From assembly GCF_014200595.1 (NCBI RefSeq), contig NZ_JACHCG010000006.1:248001-312000 (forward strand): a stretch of DNA of 64,000 nt, written 5' to 3'. Shown here in pieces: positions 8,619 to 19,427 of this stretch. The DNA comes from Pedobacter cryoconitis. GTDB lineage: Bacteria; Bacteroidota; Bacteroidia; Sphingobacteriales; Sphingobacteriaceae. Below the pieces are notes generated by a model that searched no databases, was not told where the DNA came from, and was given only the letters and a program-made list of their open reading frames with translations. Position 1 is the first letter of the stretch, and the number at the start of each line of letters is the position of its first letter. The position numbers and the translations under genes are program-made.

Positions 8619-11600
8619 ATGAGACTTATGAAAAAGTATTTTAATAGTGTTTTATTCTTCTTAACATTATTTTTTTTAGGCACGGGGTTAAGCCAGGCAC
8701 AAGAGAGTAATAAAACTCTGAGTAAATACAATGGGGAGGCAGAAATAAGAGCTAATGGAAGTGTAAGGCTGATCAGTGGATTTCATGTTCCTTCTGGCAG
8801 CTCTGTTCGCATTTTTACAAGAGCTAGTTTTCAGAACTGTGTACCTTATAGCAGCACTGCGACTAAGACACAGAATTTTATTAGTACAAGGATTTTTAAA
8901 AATCCAGGATTGACTCCTGAACAGACAGGATTGACACTTTGTGATGTCAATGAAACAATTCAATATTTTGATGGACTTACCAGACCACTGCAAACAGTAA
9001 AAGTGCAGGGCAGTCCGTCTGGTAAAGACGTAATTCAAATCTTTGCATATGATGAACTTGGGCGGGAAACAACTAAATATTTACCCTATACAAAATCTGG
9101 AGATAATGGTAGCTATCGTGCAGATCCCATATCTTCTGCGGGTGGCTTACAGGATTTTTATAACCCTTTTCCGAAAGGTGTTGACGGAACGCAGCAGGCT
9201 AATGGGGTAGTACGGATAAATGTTCCGTATGCGGACGTCATATTTGAGGCTTCTCCTTTAAATAGGATAAATGAACAAGGAGCTGCTGGAAGTGCGTGGA
9301 GCTTAAGTTCTGGACACACACAGAAAATAAGTTACGGATTTAACGATAACAACGAAGTTTTGGCGAATGGTTATGCTGTTCGTCTTTACAACGCTAATAT
9401 AGTCACAACTGCTGGCGAAGAATATAAAAGGACTTTGTCATCAGATAAGCTTTATAGTGGCAATGTACTAAGCTTGACTATTACTAAAGACGAAAACTGG
9501 ATATCAACAGATGGTAAAGCTAGTACAGTTGAGGAGTATAAAGACAAATTAGATCATCTTGTTTTAAAAAGATTGTTCAATAGAAAACCTGATAATACTT
9601 TAGAAGTACTTTCTACATATTATGTATATGATGATTTTGGAAATCTAAGTTTTGTTTTACCTCCGGGAAGTAATCCAGATGCGGGAAGCGTGGGCCAGGG
9701 AACGTTAGATGATTTTTGTTATCAGTATCGTTATGATGGAAGAAATAGACTTATCGAAAAAAAGATACCAGGAAAAGGTTGGGAGTTTATGGTTTATAAT
9801 AAACTTGATCAGATAGTTTTTACGCAGGATGCTAATTTGTCTAAACAGAATCAATGGCTATTTACTAAATATGATGCTTTTGGAAGGGTTATCATTACTG
9901 GATTATATGCTAACAATGTTTTAAAAGGTCGGGTAGAATTACAAAATACAGTAGACAATCAATCTGTTAACAACCTTCCGTTATGGGAAAAGAGAGATAA
10001 TTCAAATAGTAATGGATTGTGGACAGGATATAGTAATTCAAGTTTGCCTGTTGATAATATTGTAAGTTATTATAATATAAACTATTATGGCGATTACGAT
10101 TTTGCTGGTAATACTTTTGGGAAACCTGTATCGGGGCAGGTTGACGGTTTGCGTGTTAAGTCATTGTTAACCGGCGTAAAAACAAATATCCTAAAAACAA
10201 ATGGCGCAGAATTTTCTGCCCAAAATATGTTGCTTACTGCTAAGTATTATGATAATGAAGGGCGCGTTACTCAAGTCAAAAGTAAAAATCATTTGAAAGG
10301 GGAAGATATAGTTAATAACATTTACAACTTTGTTGGAGAATTAATTACCAGTGAACGTAAACATACTATTGCAAATAGCAGTGTTACGACAATTGTCAGC
10401 CGCTATGAATATGATCATACTGGAAACAAACTCGCAGTAATGGAGAGTATTAATGGTGCAAATGAGATTGTAATGAGCAAGTTTGATTATAATGAACTTG
10501 GGCAAAAGATAAAGAAAAGTTTGCATAGCACTGATGGGGGTAGTAATTTTCTCCAAAAAACTGATTTTAATTATAATGAAAGAGGTTGGTTAAAGAGTAG
10601 TCTTTCTAATGAATTTAGTATTCGGCTGAATTATAATGACGGTGATCTACCTCAATATAATGGTAATATATCCAATCAACTATGGACTGCAGGGGCAATT
10701 CCAAATACTAATTCTTTTAGTTATACCTATGATAAAATAAATCGTTTATTGAGGGGGATCAGCACTGGAGTTGTTATGTCAGAAAATTTGACTTATGATC
10801 TGATGGGTAATATAGCAACTCTAAGACGTGATAATCAAACTGGAACCTATAACTATAGTGGAAATCAATTAACAAGTATTTCTGATGGTATCCATCCTGC
10901 TGTTATTTATGCTTATGATGCAAATGGTAATTTAACTTCGGATGGCATGAATGGTATGTCTTTAAGTTATAATTCACTTAACCTGCCAATTTTAGCCAGT
11001 AAAACAGGAGTAAGTGTGAGTTATCAATATGATGCTGCGGGTAATAAGTTAAGCAAAATGTCTGTAAATAATAATATTACTTCAATAAGGAACTATATTC
11101 AGGGTATAGAATATAATGGGACTACTATTGATATAATTCATACTGAAGAAGGATTGGCTCAAAATAATGGAGGCACATATAATTATCAGTATAATTTGAC
11201 TGATAATTTGGGTAATGTCCGTTATAGTTTCCAGCAGCATCCTGAAAGCAAGTTAATTGATCGTTTACAAAGTGATGATTATTACCCTTTTGGATTGCGT
11301 AAATCATCAGGAGCAGTTGTATCTTTAAACAATAAGTATTTATATAATGGGAAGGAATTGCAGGACGAGCTTGGGCAATATGATTATGGGGCACGATTCT
11401 ATGATCCTGTGATAGGACGATGGAGCGTGATCGACCCATTAGCAGAAAAAGCAAGAAGGTGGAGTCCATATGTTTATGGAGATAATAATCCTATTATGAA
11501 TATTGATCCAGATGGAATGCAAACTCAAAATTGTTGTGGGGGTTTCTTTGGGGCAGTAAAGCAAGGTTATTTTGATTACTTTAGTAATATTGGTAATGCT

Positions 11601-12257
11601 GTTGCACACCCAATAAATACGGCAACATCAATATTAACTTCAAAGGAAGCTTGGAAAACGTCAATATTAGATGCTTCTACATTTGGAAGTTATAGTTCGG
11701 CTAATACTTTAATGAATTTAAGCAGTAGTGTCGGTTCTGCGTTTGGTGGAGATGGAAGACCTTTAGGCCTTATGACTGGAACTGGATTGGGGAATTTAAC
11801 AATAGGGCTTTTAACAGAAGGTGCTAGTAAAGGTTTAAATGCTGCCATTGGAAAAAATTTATCAAATATTTCTAATTTATATCATTCAACAACTAATGTA
11901 AATGCCACATACAGTATTTTAAATGAAGGAATAAATCCAGCTTATTTTAATTCTGCTTCTAGATTTGGAAAAGGCTTCTATATGTCTAATGATATTTCTA
12001 CATCGGCTGCAGAATTATCGTATCATGGGTCAACTGTTGCAAATACAATAAACTTTAGTTTAGAGGGTGGATCATATCTTAATGCTACAAGCCCAGTTAT
12101 GAGTTTTGGTGTTCAATATACTCCTGGCTTAATATCAGGTGCAGCTAAAACACTTGGTTATGATGGTGTAATGTACAATTCATTACGTGGGAATGGAATA
12201 AATGCAGTTCAATTTAAAAATTTTGGAAATTTGACAAATGGTACAATCGTTCGCTGA
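8619..12257 (+). CDS. RHS-repeat polymorphic toxin with ADP-ribosyltransferase-like C-terminal tip
   Basis: This is a 1212-residue exported RHS protein with a signal peptide ending SQAQ. A DUF6443-like domain (ETIQYFDGLTRPLQTV) is followed by many YD repeats and the conserved core end [20 protein letters not shown] (from residue about 921), then NIDPDGM and a variable tip. The last 130 residues contain LYHSTTNVNATYSILNEGI, RFGKGFYMSND and GYDGVMYNS. This arrangement resembles ADP-ribosyltransferase or RES-like folds, with His in the first motif and Tyr in the second; a clear catalytic Glu was not fixed. The downstream gene overlaps by 20 bases. The toxin assignment is sound; the chemistry is tentative. 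Confidence 0.8.
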   Translation: MRLMKKYFNSVLFFLTLFFLGTGLSQAQESNKTLSKYNGEAEIRANGSVRLISGFHVPSGSSVRIFTRASFQNCVPYSSTATKTQNFISTRIFKNPGLTPEQTGLTLCDVNETIQYFDGLTRPLQTVKVQGSPSGKDVIQIFAYDELGRETTKYLPYTKSGDNGSYRADPISSAGGLQDFYNPFPKGVDGTQQANGVVRINVPYADVIFEASPLNRINEQGAAGSAWSLSSGHTQKISYGFNDNNEVLANGYAVRLYNANIVTTAGEEYKRTLSSDKLYSGNVLSLTITKDENWISTDGKASTVEEYKDKLDHLVLKRLFNRKPDNTLEVLSTYYVYDDFGNLSFVLPPGSNPDAGSVGQGTLDDFCYQYRYDGRNRLIEKKIPGKGWEFMVYNKLDQIVFTQDANLSKQNQWLFTKYDAFGRVIITGLYANNVLKGRVELQNTVDNQSVNNLPLWEKRDNSNSNGLWTGYSNSSLPVDNIVSYYNINYYGDYDFAGNTFGKPVSGQVDGLRVKSLLTGVKTNILKTNGAEFSAQNMLLTAKYYDNEGRVTQVKSKNHLKGEDIVNNIYNFVGELITSERKHTIANSSVTTIVSRYEYDHTGNKLAVMESINGANEIVMSKFDYNELGQKIKKSLHSTDGGSNFLQKTDFNYNERGWLKSSLSNEFSIRLNYNDGDLPQYNGNISNQLWTAGAIPNTNSFSYTYDKINRLLRGISTGVVMSENLTYDLMGNIATLRRDNQTGTYNYSGNQLTSISDGIHPAVIYAYDANGNLTSDGMNGMSLSYNSLNLPILASKTGVSVSYQYDAAGNKLSKMSVNNNITSIRNYIQGIEYNGTTIDIIHTEEGLAQNNGGTYNYQYNLTDNLGNVRYSFQQHPESKLIDRLQSDDYYPFGLRKSSGAVVSLNNKYLYNGKELQDELGQYDYGARFYDPVIGRWSVIDPLAEKARRWSPYVYGDNNPIMNIDPDGMQTQNCCGGFFGAVKQGYFDYFSNIGNAVAHPINTATSILTSKEAWKTSILDASTFGSYSSANTLMNLSSSVGSAFGGDGRPLGLMTGTGLGNLTIGLLTEGASKGLNAAIGKNLSNISNLYHSTTNVNATYSILNEGINPAYFNSASRFGKGFYMSNDISTSAAELSYHGSTVANTINFSLEGGSYLNATSPVMSFGVQYTPGLISGAAKTLGYDGVMYNSLRGNGINAVQFKNFGNLTNGTIVR

Positions 12258-12591
12258 TAATAACCTGGTCAATATAAGGCTGAGGGTAACACGTGTTTAT
12301 ACGCTAAAAGGAATAAAATATCTTTATAGGTTAAGTGATATGGTATATGGAGAATGGCTCATCTATAAAGATGGAAAACCTTTTTTTTATTTTAATATTT
12401 TTGATGATGATTACAAAGATATTAAAGATGAAATTGGTGGTGATGTAGAAAATTATCTTCGAATCAAGCTAATTCAAGCAGGAAAAGAATGGTCTTTAAA
12501 ACAATATATCTTTGGAATACCAAGCTCTGGAACATTTGATGAGCAAATTAATATAGAAAAGCTGCCTAAGAATTTTTTGGTGAACAAATAA
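12238..12591 (+). CDS. Putative cytoplasmic immunity protein for the upstream RHS tip
   Basis: This 117-residue soluble protein has no signal peptide or membrane segment. It starts at ATG 12238, inside the last 20 bases of the RHS toxin gene, so the two are translationally coupled. An acidic stretch (FDDDYKDIKDEIGGD, about residues 58-72) is typical of proteins that mask toxin active sites. I do not recognise a family. The immunity call rests on position, overlap and small size. Confidence 0.6.
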   Translation: MVQSFADNNLVNIRLRVTRVYTLKGIKYLYRLSDMVYGEWLIYKDGKPFFYFNIFDDDYKDIKDEIGGDVENYLRIKLIQAGKEWSLKQYIFGIPSSGTFDEQINIEKLPKNFLVNK

Positions 12592-12621
12592 TTTTGTTTT
12601 TTTTAGAGAGTGAATGATCAT

Positions 12622-12832
12622 AGTAAGATTTGTTCATCAGTTTTACTTTTAATAATTACTGGTCCATCTTCTAAAGTTGAAATAATAGGAGCATAGTCTC
12701 ACAAAATCTGAAAAGGTCGCATAGTATCTGGTGTAGTAACTACTGTCAATTCGCTTTTGAAGACTTTTTTTCTGGTGTTAATATTTCTAATATCATATGT
12801 GAGTATATACATTTTAATTATGCTTTTGCTAT
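12622..12832 (-). pseudogene. Decayed partial copy of atpC and the atpC-atpD junction
   Basis: The stretch aligns without large gaps to 15962-16172, which holds the 5-prime half of atpC, the atpD-atpC spacer and the last codons of atpD. Long runs are identical, for example TGTTCATCAG at 12631 and 15971, and GGTCCATCTT at 12661 and 16001. Scattered substitutions and at least one single-base deletion break the frame, so it cannot make a working epsilon subunit. It is inserted about 3.3 kb from the intact gene, between the RHS locus and a small membrane protein gene. Confidence 0.85.
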
Positions 12833-12940
12833 ATGGGCCTGTTCAACCTTTAAAAGAATCTGGGAGAAGGTATGTTAGAAGATTATAAGTGGCGGAAAAA
12901 TTATCTGAGGAAGTATTGAAAGACAAATAAACACAGGATT

Positions 12941-13138
12941 ATGAACATTAATTTTTTTTTAATAGGATCTCTTTTCTTGATATTGGGAATTTTTTTTATG
13001 ACAAGAAGTAAGTTTTATAAATATAAGCCTGATGACATGCTTTTTGCAGCAACGCTTAAAGCTTTTCTTGGAGCCGCATTGATAGCATTAGTTGGAGTAA
13101 TGATCCTATTTAATGAAATCAAAAAAATGATACATTAA
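12941..13138 (+). CDS. Small two-helix membrane protein
   Basis: This 65-residue protein has two hydrophobic segments (about residues 4-20 and 38-57) separated by a basic loop SKFYKYKPDD. No family is recognised. It stands alone between the decayed atpC copy and the permease gene, with the weakly defined RHS immunity gene about 350 bases upstream. It could be an orphan immunity protein left from an earlier RHS tip, but nothing proves this. Confidence 0.5.
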   Translation: MNINFFLIGSLFLILGIFFMTRSKFYKYKPDDMLFAATLKAFLGAALIALVGVMILFNEIKKMIH

Positions 13139-13293
13139 ATAAATGCTAGATCATTATATGATACCAATAAAATTTACTTGATAAATAATCTCATATGGGA
13201 ACCGGAAATATAAATACTTTTTCTTGGTTTGATGCTGGTCTTAGTTAATGCCTGACTAATCAATGAAAAAAAGTGTAAATTTAAGTGTTAATG

Positions 13294-13340
13294 ATTTCTG
13301 TACGTAAATGAACAATGGTTGTTCATTTACGTACAGAAAT
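13294..13340. repeat. Perfect 22-bp inverted repeat with 3-base loop
   Basis: Arm 13294-13315 (ATTTCTGTACGTAAATGAAC plus AA) is the exact reverse complement of 13319-13340, separated by TGG. There is no T-run after either arm, so it is not a standard intrinsic terminator. It lies 112 bases before the permease gene and could be an operator, an RNA hairpin or the remnant of a mobile element end. The rest of 13139-13452 shows nothing else. Confidence 0.8.
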
Positions 13341-13452
13341 TTCATTTCGTAACCATGGTTTGCCGCTTACAGTTTGTTTTATCCGTGTTTTGAGGCTGGC
13401 ATAAAGTTAGTGTCTTCTGGTTTTAACTGGTATCTTACCATAGCAAGCCAAC

Positions 13453-15834
13453 ATGTATAAACTTACACTTAAAATCGCCTGGCGGAATCTTTGGAAGAAT
13501 AAAGTCTTTTCGCTGATCAATATTGGCGGGCTGGCCATCGGGCTCGCCAGTTGTTTGCTGTTATTATTATATGTGAACTACGAATGGAGCTTCGATAAGC
13601 AGTTTCAGAATATTGACCGCATATATTCTGTGTATGAAAATGACAGGATGAGTGATAAGGTGACAACCAATCGTGCCTATTGTACGCCCAGTCAGCTTGC
13701 GGCTACTGCTATGCAAACCATACCAGGAATTGAATATACATGTCGTTTAGCTGAGAGCGGCGGGCTTTTCAGGTATAAGGAGAATAGCTTCAATAAAAAA
13801 ATTATCTATACTGATCCTTCTTTCCTTCAACTATTCGACTATGAGTTTATCAAAGGAAATCCTGCAACTGCTTTAACGGCACCTTCTTCCATATTGATTA
13901 CAGAAGAAACGGCCAGGGTGTTTTTCGGAGATGAAGAGCCTGTAGGTAAAACCATAAAATTTGATAACCGTGTTCCGCTAATCGTTACTGCGGTCATTAA
14001 GAAATTATCAGCGAATCAAAGTCATCAGTTTGATATGTTGATGTCCTGGTCTTTATTGGAAAAGGAACGGCCCTACTTTACACGTATGGATTGGAGTGAC
14101 GGTGCTTTAAATACGCTTATCCAACTGAAAGACAAAAGTTCATTTGCGGCTGCGGATGCACAAATGAGAAAAATATTTATGCAGAAACAAAATGGAGATA
14201 AATACATTGAGTTTTTTCTTTTCCCGTTTGAGAAAAATCATTTATATAACTCTTTTGAAAATGGTAAGTTGGTTGGCGGTGGTATTGATCAGGTGAGGTT
14301 ATATTTGGCGCTGGCCGGCTGCGTATTGTTTATTGGCTGTATAAATTATATGAATCTTTCTACTGCGCGTTCTGAAAAAAGAGCCAGAGAGGTGGGGGTT
14401 CGTAAAACGCTGGGATCATCCAGAAACGCGATAGCATGGCAGTTCTTAATAGAATCTCTATTGTTATCTTTTTTTGCAATGGTGCTCGCATTTATTCTGC
14501 TGGAAATTTCATTACCCTGGTTTAATGATCTTCTAGGTATCCATATCGCTGTCGATTATCATTCTTATGGTATCTGGGTGGCACTGATTCTGCTGATTAT
14601 CAATACAGGTTTGCTTGCAGGAAGCTATCCTTCATTTTATTTGTCTTCATTTATTCCTGTTAAAGTATTGAAAGGGTTCAGTGGAGCGGGCAAAACTTCT
14701 TTACCTATGCGTAAAGTATTGGTGGTTCTTCAGTTTGGGTTTTCTATATGTATGATTGTGTGCGCAATAGTCGTACATAATCAGATGCAGTATATGAACA
14801 CCAAGCCTCTGGGTTTTAATAAAGATAACCTGGTTCAGTTATGGAGATCAGGAACTTTAAGAGATCACCATAAGTTGGATCTTTTTAAAGGTGAATTGAT
14901 TAAATCTGGTGCAATAGTCGCGGCGACAGAAACAGCCAACGGAGTGACAAACAATTCTGTGAGTACAGAGAAAATAGGATGGCCTGGCCAACAGAAAAAC
15001 GAACAGATAAAAATGCAGCTCCATTTTTCTGGTTATGATTTTACGCAAACTATTGGTTCTAAAATACTTTTGGGGCGTGATTTTAACCGTGCTTTTGCTA
15101 GTGATTCTTTAGCTGTTGTACTGAATGAGACTGCGGTGAAAACTATGAATCTTAAAAATCCAATCGGTGCTCAAATCAGGAATGGGGACTGGGGGCAGAC
15201 TTTTACAGTTATTGGTGTGATGAAGGATTACATCTATTCCTCTTTAGGGACAAAGGTGGAATCTGTATTATATTTTTATACGGAAAAAGATAATGCTGAT
15301 ATGCTTGTACTGCGTCTTAATCCTGCGGTCAATATAACCCAAGCTATAGAAAAGATAAAGGCATTGAGTCAGAAACTTAACCCCGATTATCCTTTTGAAA
15401 TGACTTTTGTTAATCAGCAAATGGCAGAAAAGCTCCATGATGAAAAGGTTTTAAGCATGCTGTCCAATGTGTTTGGTGGTTTCGCTATTTTCATCTCCTG
15501 CCTTGGCTTACTTGGCTTAGCGTTATATATGGCGGAGCAGCGAAGTAAAGAAATCAGTATCCGTAAAGTGCTGGGAGCAGATATGAAAAATATACTGATT
15601 CTTTTGAATAAGGATTTTATTAAACTGGTGATTATCTCCAATTTGATTTCGATTCCTGTGGCTTATATTTTAGCAGTCAAATGGCTGCAAAAGTATGATT
15701 ATAAGATAGAAATTAGTTACTGGCCTTTTTTAACGGCATTGATATTATCTGTATTGATTGCAATACTGTCTGTGAGCCTGCAGACTTTTAAGGTGGCGAA
15801 AGCAAACCCTGTGGATGCGTTAAAGTATGAATAG
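13453..15834 (+). CDS. ABC transporter permease, FtsX/MacB type
   Basis: This 793-residue inner-membrane protein has two FtsX-like halves. The N-terminal IAWRNLWKNKVFSLINIGGL start and transmembrane helix are followed by a MacB-type periplasmic domain (about residues 45-250). Next comes a three-helix FtsX bundle (REVGVRKTLGSSRNAIAWQF near 315), a fourth helix, a second periplasmic domain and a second bundle (EISIRKVLGADMKNI near 700). Bacteroidota carry many such permeases, often controlled by LytTR systems and acting in antimicrobial or lipoprotein export. No ATPase gene is adjacent, so the substrate cannot be told. Confidence 0.92.
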   Translation: MYKLTLKIAWRNLWKNKVFSLINIGGLAIGLASCLLLLLYVNYEWSFDKQFQNIDRIYSVYENDRMSDKVTTNRAYCTPSQLAATAMQTIPGIEYTCRLAESGGLFRYKENSFNKKIIYTDPSFLQLFDYEFIKGNPATALTAPSSILITEETARVFFGDEEPVGKTIKFDNRVPLIVTAVIKKLSANQSHQFDMLMSWSLLEKERPYFTRMDWSDGALNTLIQLKDKSSFAAADAQMRKIFMQKQNGDKYIEFFLFPFEKNHLYNSFENGKLVGGGIDQVRLYLALAGCVLFIGCINYMNLSTARSEKRAREVGVRKTLGSSRNAIAWQFLIESLLLSFFAMVLAFILLEISLPWFNDLLGIHIAVDYHSYGIWVALILLIINTGLLAGSYPSFYLSSFIPVKVLKGFSGAGKTSLPMRKVLVVLQFGFSICMIVCAIVVHNQMQYMNTKPLGFNKDNLVQLWRSGTLRDHHKLDLFKGELIKSGAIVAATETANGVTNNSVSTEKIGWPGQQKNEQIKMQLHFSGYDFTQTIGSKILLGRDFNRAFASDSLAVVLNETAVKTMNLKNPIGAQIRNGDWGQTFTVIGVMKDYIYSSLGTKVESVLYFYTEKDNADMLVLRLNPAVNITQAIEKIKALSQKLNPDYPFEMTFVNQQMAEKLHDEKVLSMLSNVFGGFAIFISCLGLLGLALYMAEQRSKEISIRKVLGADMKNILILLNKDFIKLVIISNLISIPVAYILAVKWLQKYDYKIEISYWPFLTALILSVLIAILSVSLQTFKVAKANPVDALKYE

Positions 15835-15842
15835 GGCATAAA

Positions 15843-15875
15843 AAAAGAGAGTGCCCTTTTGGAGCACTCTCTTTT
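15843..15875. terminator. Bidirectional terminator between permease and atpC
   Basis: A perfect 12-bp stem AAAAGAGAGTGC / GCACTCTCTTTT with a 9-base loop has an A-run before it and a T-run in its 3-prime arm. It can therefore stop both the plus-strand permease transcript and the minus-strand atpDC transcript. It lies just after the permease stop codon and 20 bases beyond the atpC stop. Confidence 0.85.
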
Positions 15876-15894
15876 GATAATTTATGATTAAATA

Positions 15895-16137
15895 TTAAGC
15901 TACACCCTCAGCTAAAACAATAATCTTGTTCTTTAAAACCTCTACAACGCCACCTTTAATAATAAAGATTTGTTCATCAGTTTTGCTTTTAATAATTACT
16001 GGTCCATCTTCTAAAGTTGAAATAATAGGAGCATGGTCTCTCAAAATTTGAAAAGATCCCATCGTTCCTGGTACAGTAACTGCTGTAACTTCGCCTTCGA
16101 AGACTTTTTTATCTGGTGTTAATATTTCTAATGTCAT
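15895..16137 (-). CDS. atpC: F1Fo ATP synthase epsilon subunit (short form)
   Basis: This 80-residue beta-sandwich domain reads MTLEILTPDKKVFEGEVTAV, then VPGTMGSFQILRDHAPIISTL and VVEVLKNKIIVLAEG. These are typical of the epsilon N-terminal domain contacting gamma and the c-ring. The usual C-terminal helical hairpin that inhibits ATP hydrolysis is absent, which is normal in many Bacteroidota. It follows atpD by 22 bases on the same strand. A decayed partial copy lies at 12622-12832. Confidence 0.95.
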   Translation of the reverse strand: MTLEILTPDKKVFEGEVTAVTVPGTMGSFQILRDHAPIISTLEDGPVIIKSKTDEQIFIIKGGVVEVLKNKIIVLAEGVA

Positions 16138-16159
16138 ATGTTGAGTGTATACGCTTTAA

Positions 16160-17683
<1,524 letters not shown>

Positions 17684-17734
17684 TTATAAATATCAAATTG
17701 TTAAAGGCCGTTTTAAAGGCTTCAATTCGGTTTG

Positions 17735-17742
17735 CAAAGCTA
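17735..17742 (-). promoter_or_regulatory. Candidate -7 element for atpD-atpC
   Basis: On the minus strand the octamer TAGCTTTG matches the Bacteroidota -7 consensus TAnnTTTG exactly. It would start transcription near 17728, some 60 bases before atpD. A matching -33 TTTG at the right distance was not seen, so the call rests on the -7 box and position alone. Confidence 0.45.
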
Positions 17743-17815
17743 AGGATTTTCGATATAATTTTTGTATATAAATAAAAAGTTTTTCCACAGTTTTTTTATC
17801 AATAATTTAGTAGGC

Positions 17816-18748
17816 ATGAAAACAGTATTAGTTACAGGCAGTAATGGGCTTCTCGGACAGAAAATTACCTCCACAATATTGTCAGGTAAGCACTTTAATC
17901 TGGTCGCTACCTCGAAAGGTGAAAATCGTTTTAAGACTATGCAAGGGTATACTTATGCGGAAATGGATATCCTTAATCCTGCAAATGTCAGAGAAGTTCT
18001 GGAGCGTTACAGGCCTGATGCAATTATTCATACGGCTGCACTAACAAATGTTGATAAATGCGAGACGGAAAAAGAACTTGCTTACGCATTGAATGTGGAA
18101 GCGGTAAAAACATTAATCACAATTTGTGAGGAATACAAGATACAATTGGTTCATTTGTCTACGGATTTTATTTTTGATGGACTGAATGGCCCATATCTTG
18201 AGTCGGATGTTCCGAATCCTTTAAGTTATTATGGAAAGACAAAATCAGAGGCGGAAGAGCTGGTGAAAAATGCTGCTTGTAAATGGGCAATTCTGCGTAC
18301 TATCATTGTATATGGAATTATCAGTGATGAGAGCAGAAGTAACATTGTATTGTGGGCTAAGGGGGCGCTGGAGAAAGGAACTCCTATCAGCGTAGTAAAT
18401 GACCAGTGGCGGATGCCGACTCTGGTAGAGGATCTGGCAGATGCCTGCCTTTTAGTTATAGAGAAGAATGCGAATGGTGTGTTTAATATCTCAGGAAAAG
18501 ATATGATGGGTATTTCAGAATTGGTATTCAAGGTTGCTGATTTTTGGAATTTAAATAAAGAACTGATTACAGAGATTAGTGCTGCCTCTCTTAATCAGTC
18601 AGCGCCCAGACCAATGAGGACGGGTTTTATATTAGATAAGGCTATTCATGAACTTGGTTATGCGCCGCGCAGTTTTGAGCAGGGACTGGCTTTATTGGAC
18701 GAACAATTGAAAGAAAGAGAACGGCTGACTGAACAGGAAGCGAAATAG
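17816..18748 (+). CDS. NAD(P)-dependent sugar-nucleotide reductase, RmlD/SDR family
   Basis: I choose ATG 17816, giving 310 residues. The upstream ATG at 17762 would add 18 residues that do not fit the Rossmann start MKTVLVTGSNGLLGQKI. The TGxxGxxG nucleotide motif and the YxxxK catalytic pair (YYGKTKSEAE near residue 152) mark an extended SDR of the dTDP-4-dehydrorhamnose reductase type (DALTNVDKCE-like and LVHLSTDFIFDG segments). No rhamnose pathway neighbours are present, so the substrate is open. It lies 31 bases upstream of the peroxiredoxin gene and could share its transcript. Confidence 0.85.
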   Translation: MKTVLVTGSNGLLGQKITSTILSGKHFNLVATSKGENRFKTMQGYTYAEMDILNPANVREVLERYRPDAIIHTAALTNVDKCETEKELAYALNVEAVKTLITICEEYKIQLVHLSTDFIFDGLNGPYLESDVPNPLSYYGKTKSEAEELVKNAACKWAILRTIIVYGIISDESRSNIVLWAKGALEKGTPISVVNDQWRMPTLVEDLADACLLVIEKNANGVFNISGKDMMGISELVFKVADFWNLNKELITEISAASLNQSAPRPMRTGFILDKAIHELGYAPRSFEQGLALLDEQLKERERLTEQEAK

Positions 18749-18779
18749 ATAATTATACATACAATTAACATATATTAAA

Positions 18780-19244
18780 ATGGGATTACAAATAGGCGAT
18801 CAGGCTCCGGATTTTAAATTATTCAGCTCAGATTTAAAAGAGACATCATTAGCTGACTTCAAAGGAAAGAAATTAGTATTACAGTTTTTCCCAATGGCTT
18901 TTACTGGTACATGCACTACTCAGCTTTGTACAATGAGAGATAGTTTTGGTTTTTACCAGGGAATGAATGCTGAAGTATTGGGTATTTCTGTGGATTCACC
19001 TTTTACATTAGCTAAATTTAAAGAAGAACAGTTCTATCAGTTCCCTTTATTATCAGATTTTAACAAAGAAACGTCCAGAGCTTATCAGTCAATTTATGAG
19101 GAATTCGTCTATAATTTGAAAGGTGTATCCAAAAGAGCCGCTTTTGTGATCGACGAAGAAGGAAAAATTATTTATGCTGAAGTTTTAGAATCGGCAGGTG
19201 ATCTTCCTGATTTCGATGCAATTAAGAAAGTTGTAGAGGGATAG
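18780..19244 (+). CDS. Peroxiredoxin (AhpC/TSA family)
   Basis: This 154-residue cytoplasmic thiol peroxidase has the motif FFPMAFTGTCTTQLC. The peroxidatic cysteine is C45. A second cysteine, C50, five residues on, matches the resolving position of BCP-type atypical 2-Cys enzymes. The surrounding FTGTC resembles AhpE-like members. It reduces hydrogen peroxide or organic hydroperoxides with thioredoxin-type donors. It follows the SDR gene by 31 bases and precedes a tRNA with its own promoter. Confidence 0.92.
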   Translation: MGLQIGDQAPDFKLFSSDLKETSLADFKGKKLVLQFFPMAFTGTCTTQLCTMRDSFGFYQGMNAEVLGISVDSPFTLAKFKEEQFYQFPLLSDFNKETSRAYQSIYEEFVYNLKGVSKRAAFVIDEEGKIIYAEVLESAGDLPDFDAIKKVVEG

Positions 19245-19290
19245 TAAGGGTAAGACGCTTTATTTATTTGAATATTTATTTGAAAAAAGT

Positions 19291-19320
19291 TTTGAATTTC
19301 AAATAGAAATACTACTTTTG
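19291..19320 (+). promoter_or_regulatory. Promoter of tRNA-Arg
   Basis: TTTG at 19291-19294, an 18-base spacer and TACTTTTG at 19313-19320 match the Bacteroidota sigma consensus TTTG-N(about 19)-TAnnTTTG. Transcription would start around 19327, roughly 24 bases before the mature tRNA. Confidence 0.75.
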
Positions 19321-19350
19321 CAATCCCAAAGCGATACAGAATTGGGAAAT

Positions 19351-19424
19351 GCATTTGTAGCTCAATTGGATAGAGCATCTCACTACGGATGAGAAGGTTT
19401 GGGGTTCGAATCCCTACAAGTGCA
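19351..19424 (+). tRNA. tRNA-Arg (anticodon ACG)
   Basis: The cloverleaf can be drawn by hand. The acceptor stem GCATTTG pairs with CAAGTGC. The D-arm is GCTC / GAGC. The anticodon stem TCTCA / TGAGA encloses loop CTACGGA with ACG at positions 34-36. The T-arm is TGGGG-TTCGAAT-CCCTA, with discriminator A. CCA is not encoded. A34 would be read as inosine to decode CGU, CGC and CGA. Confidence 0.95.
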
Positions 19425-19427
19425 CTG

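Noticed and set aside
17762..17815. Earlier start for the SDR gene
   Set aside because: The extra 18 residues precede a perfect Rossmann start at ATG 17816 and overlap the divergent atpD promoter area.
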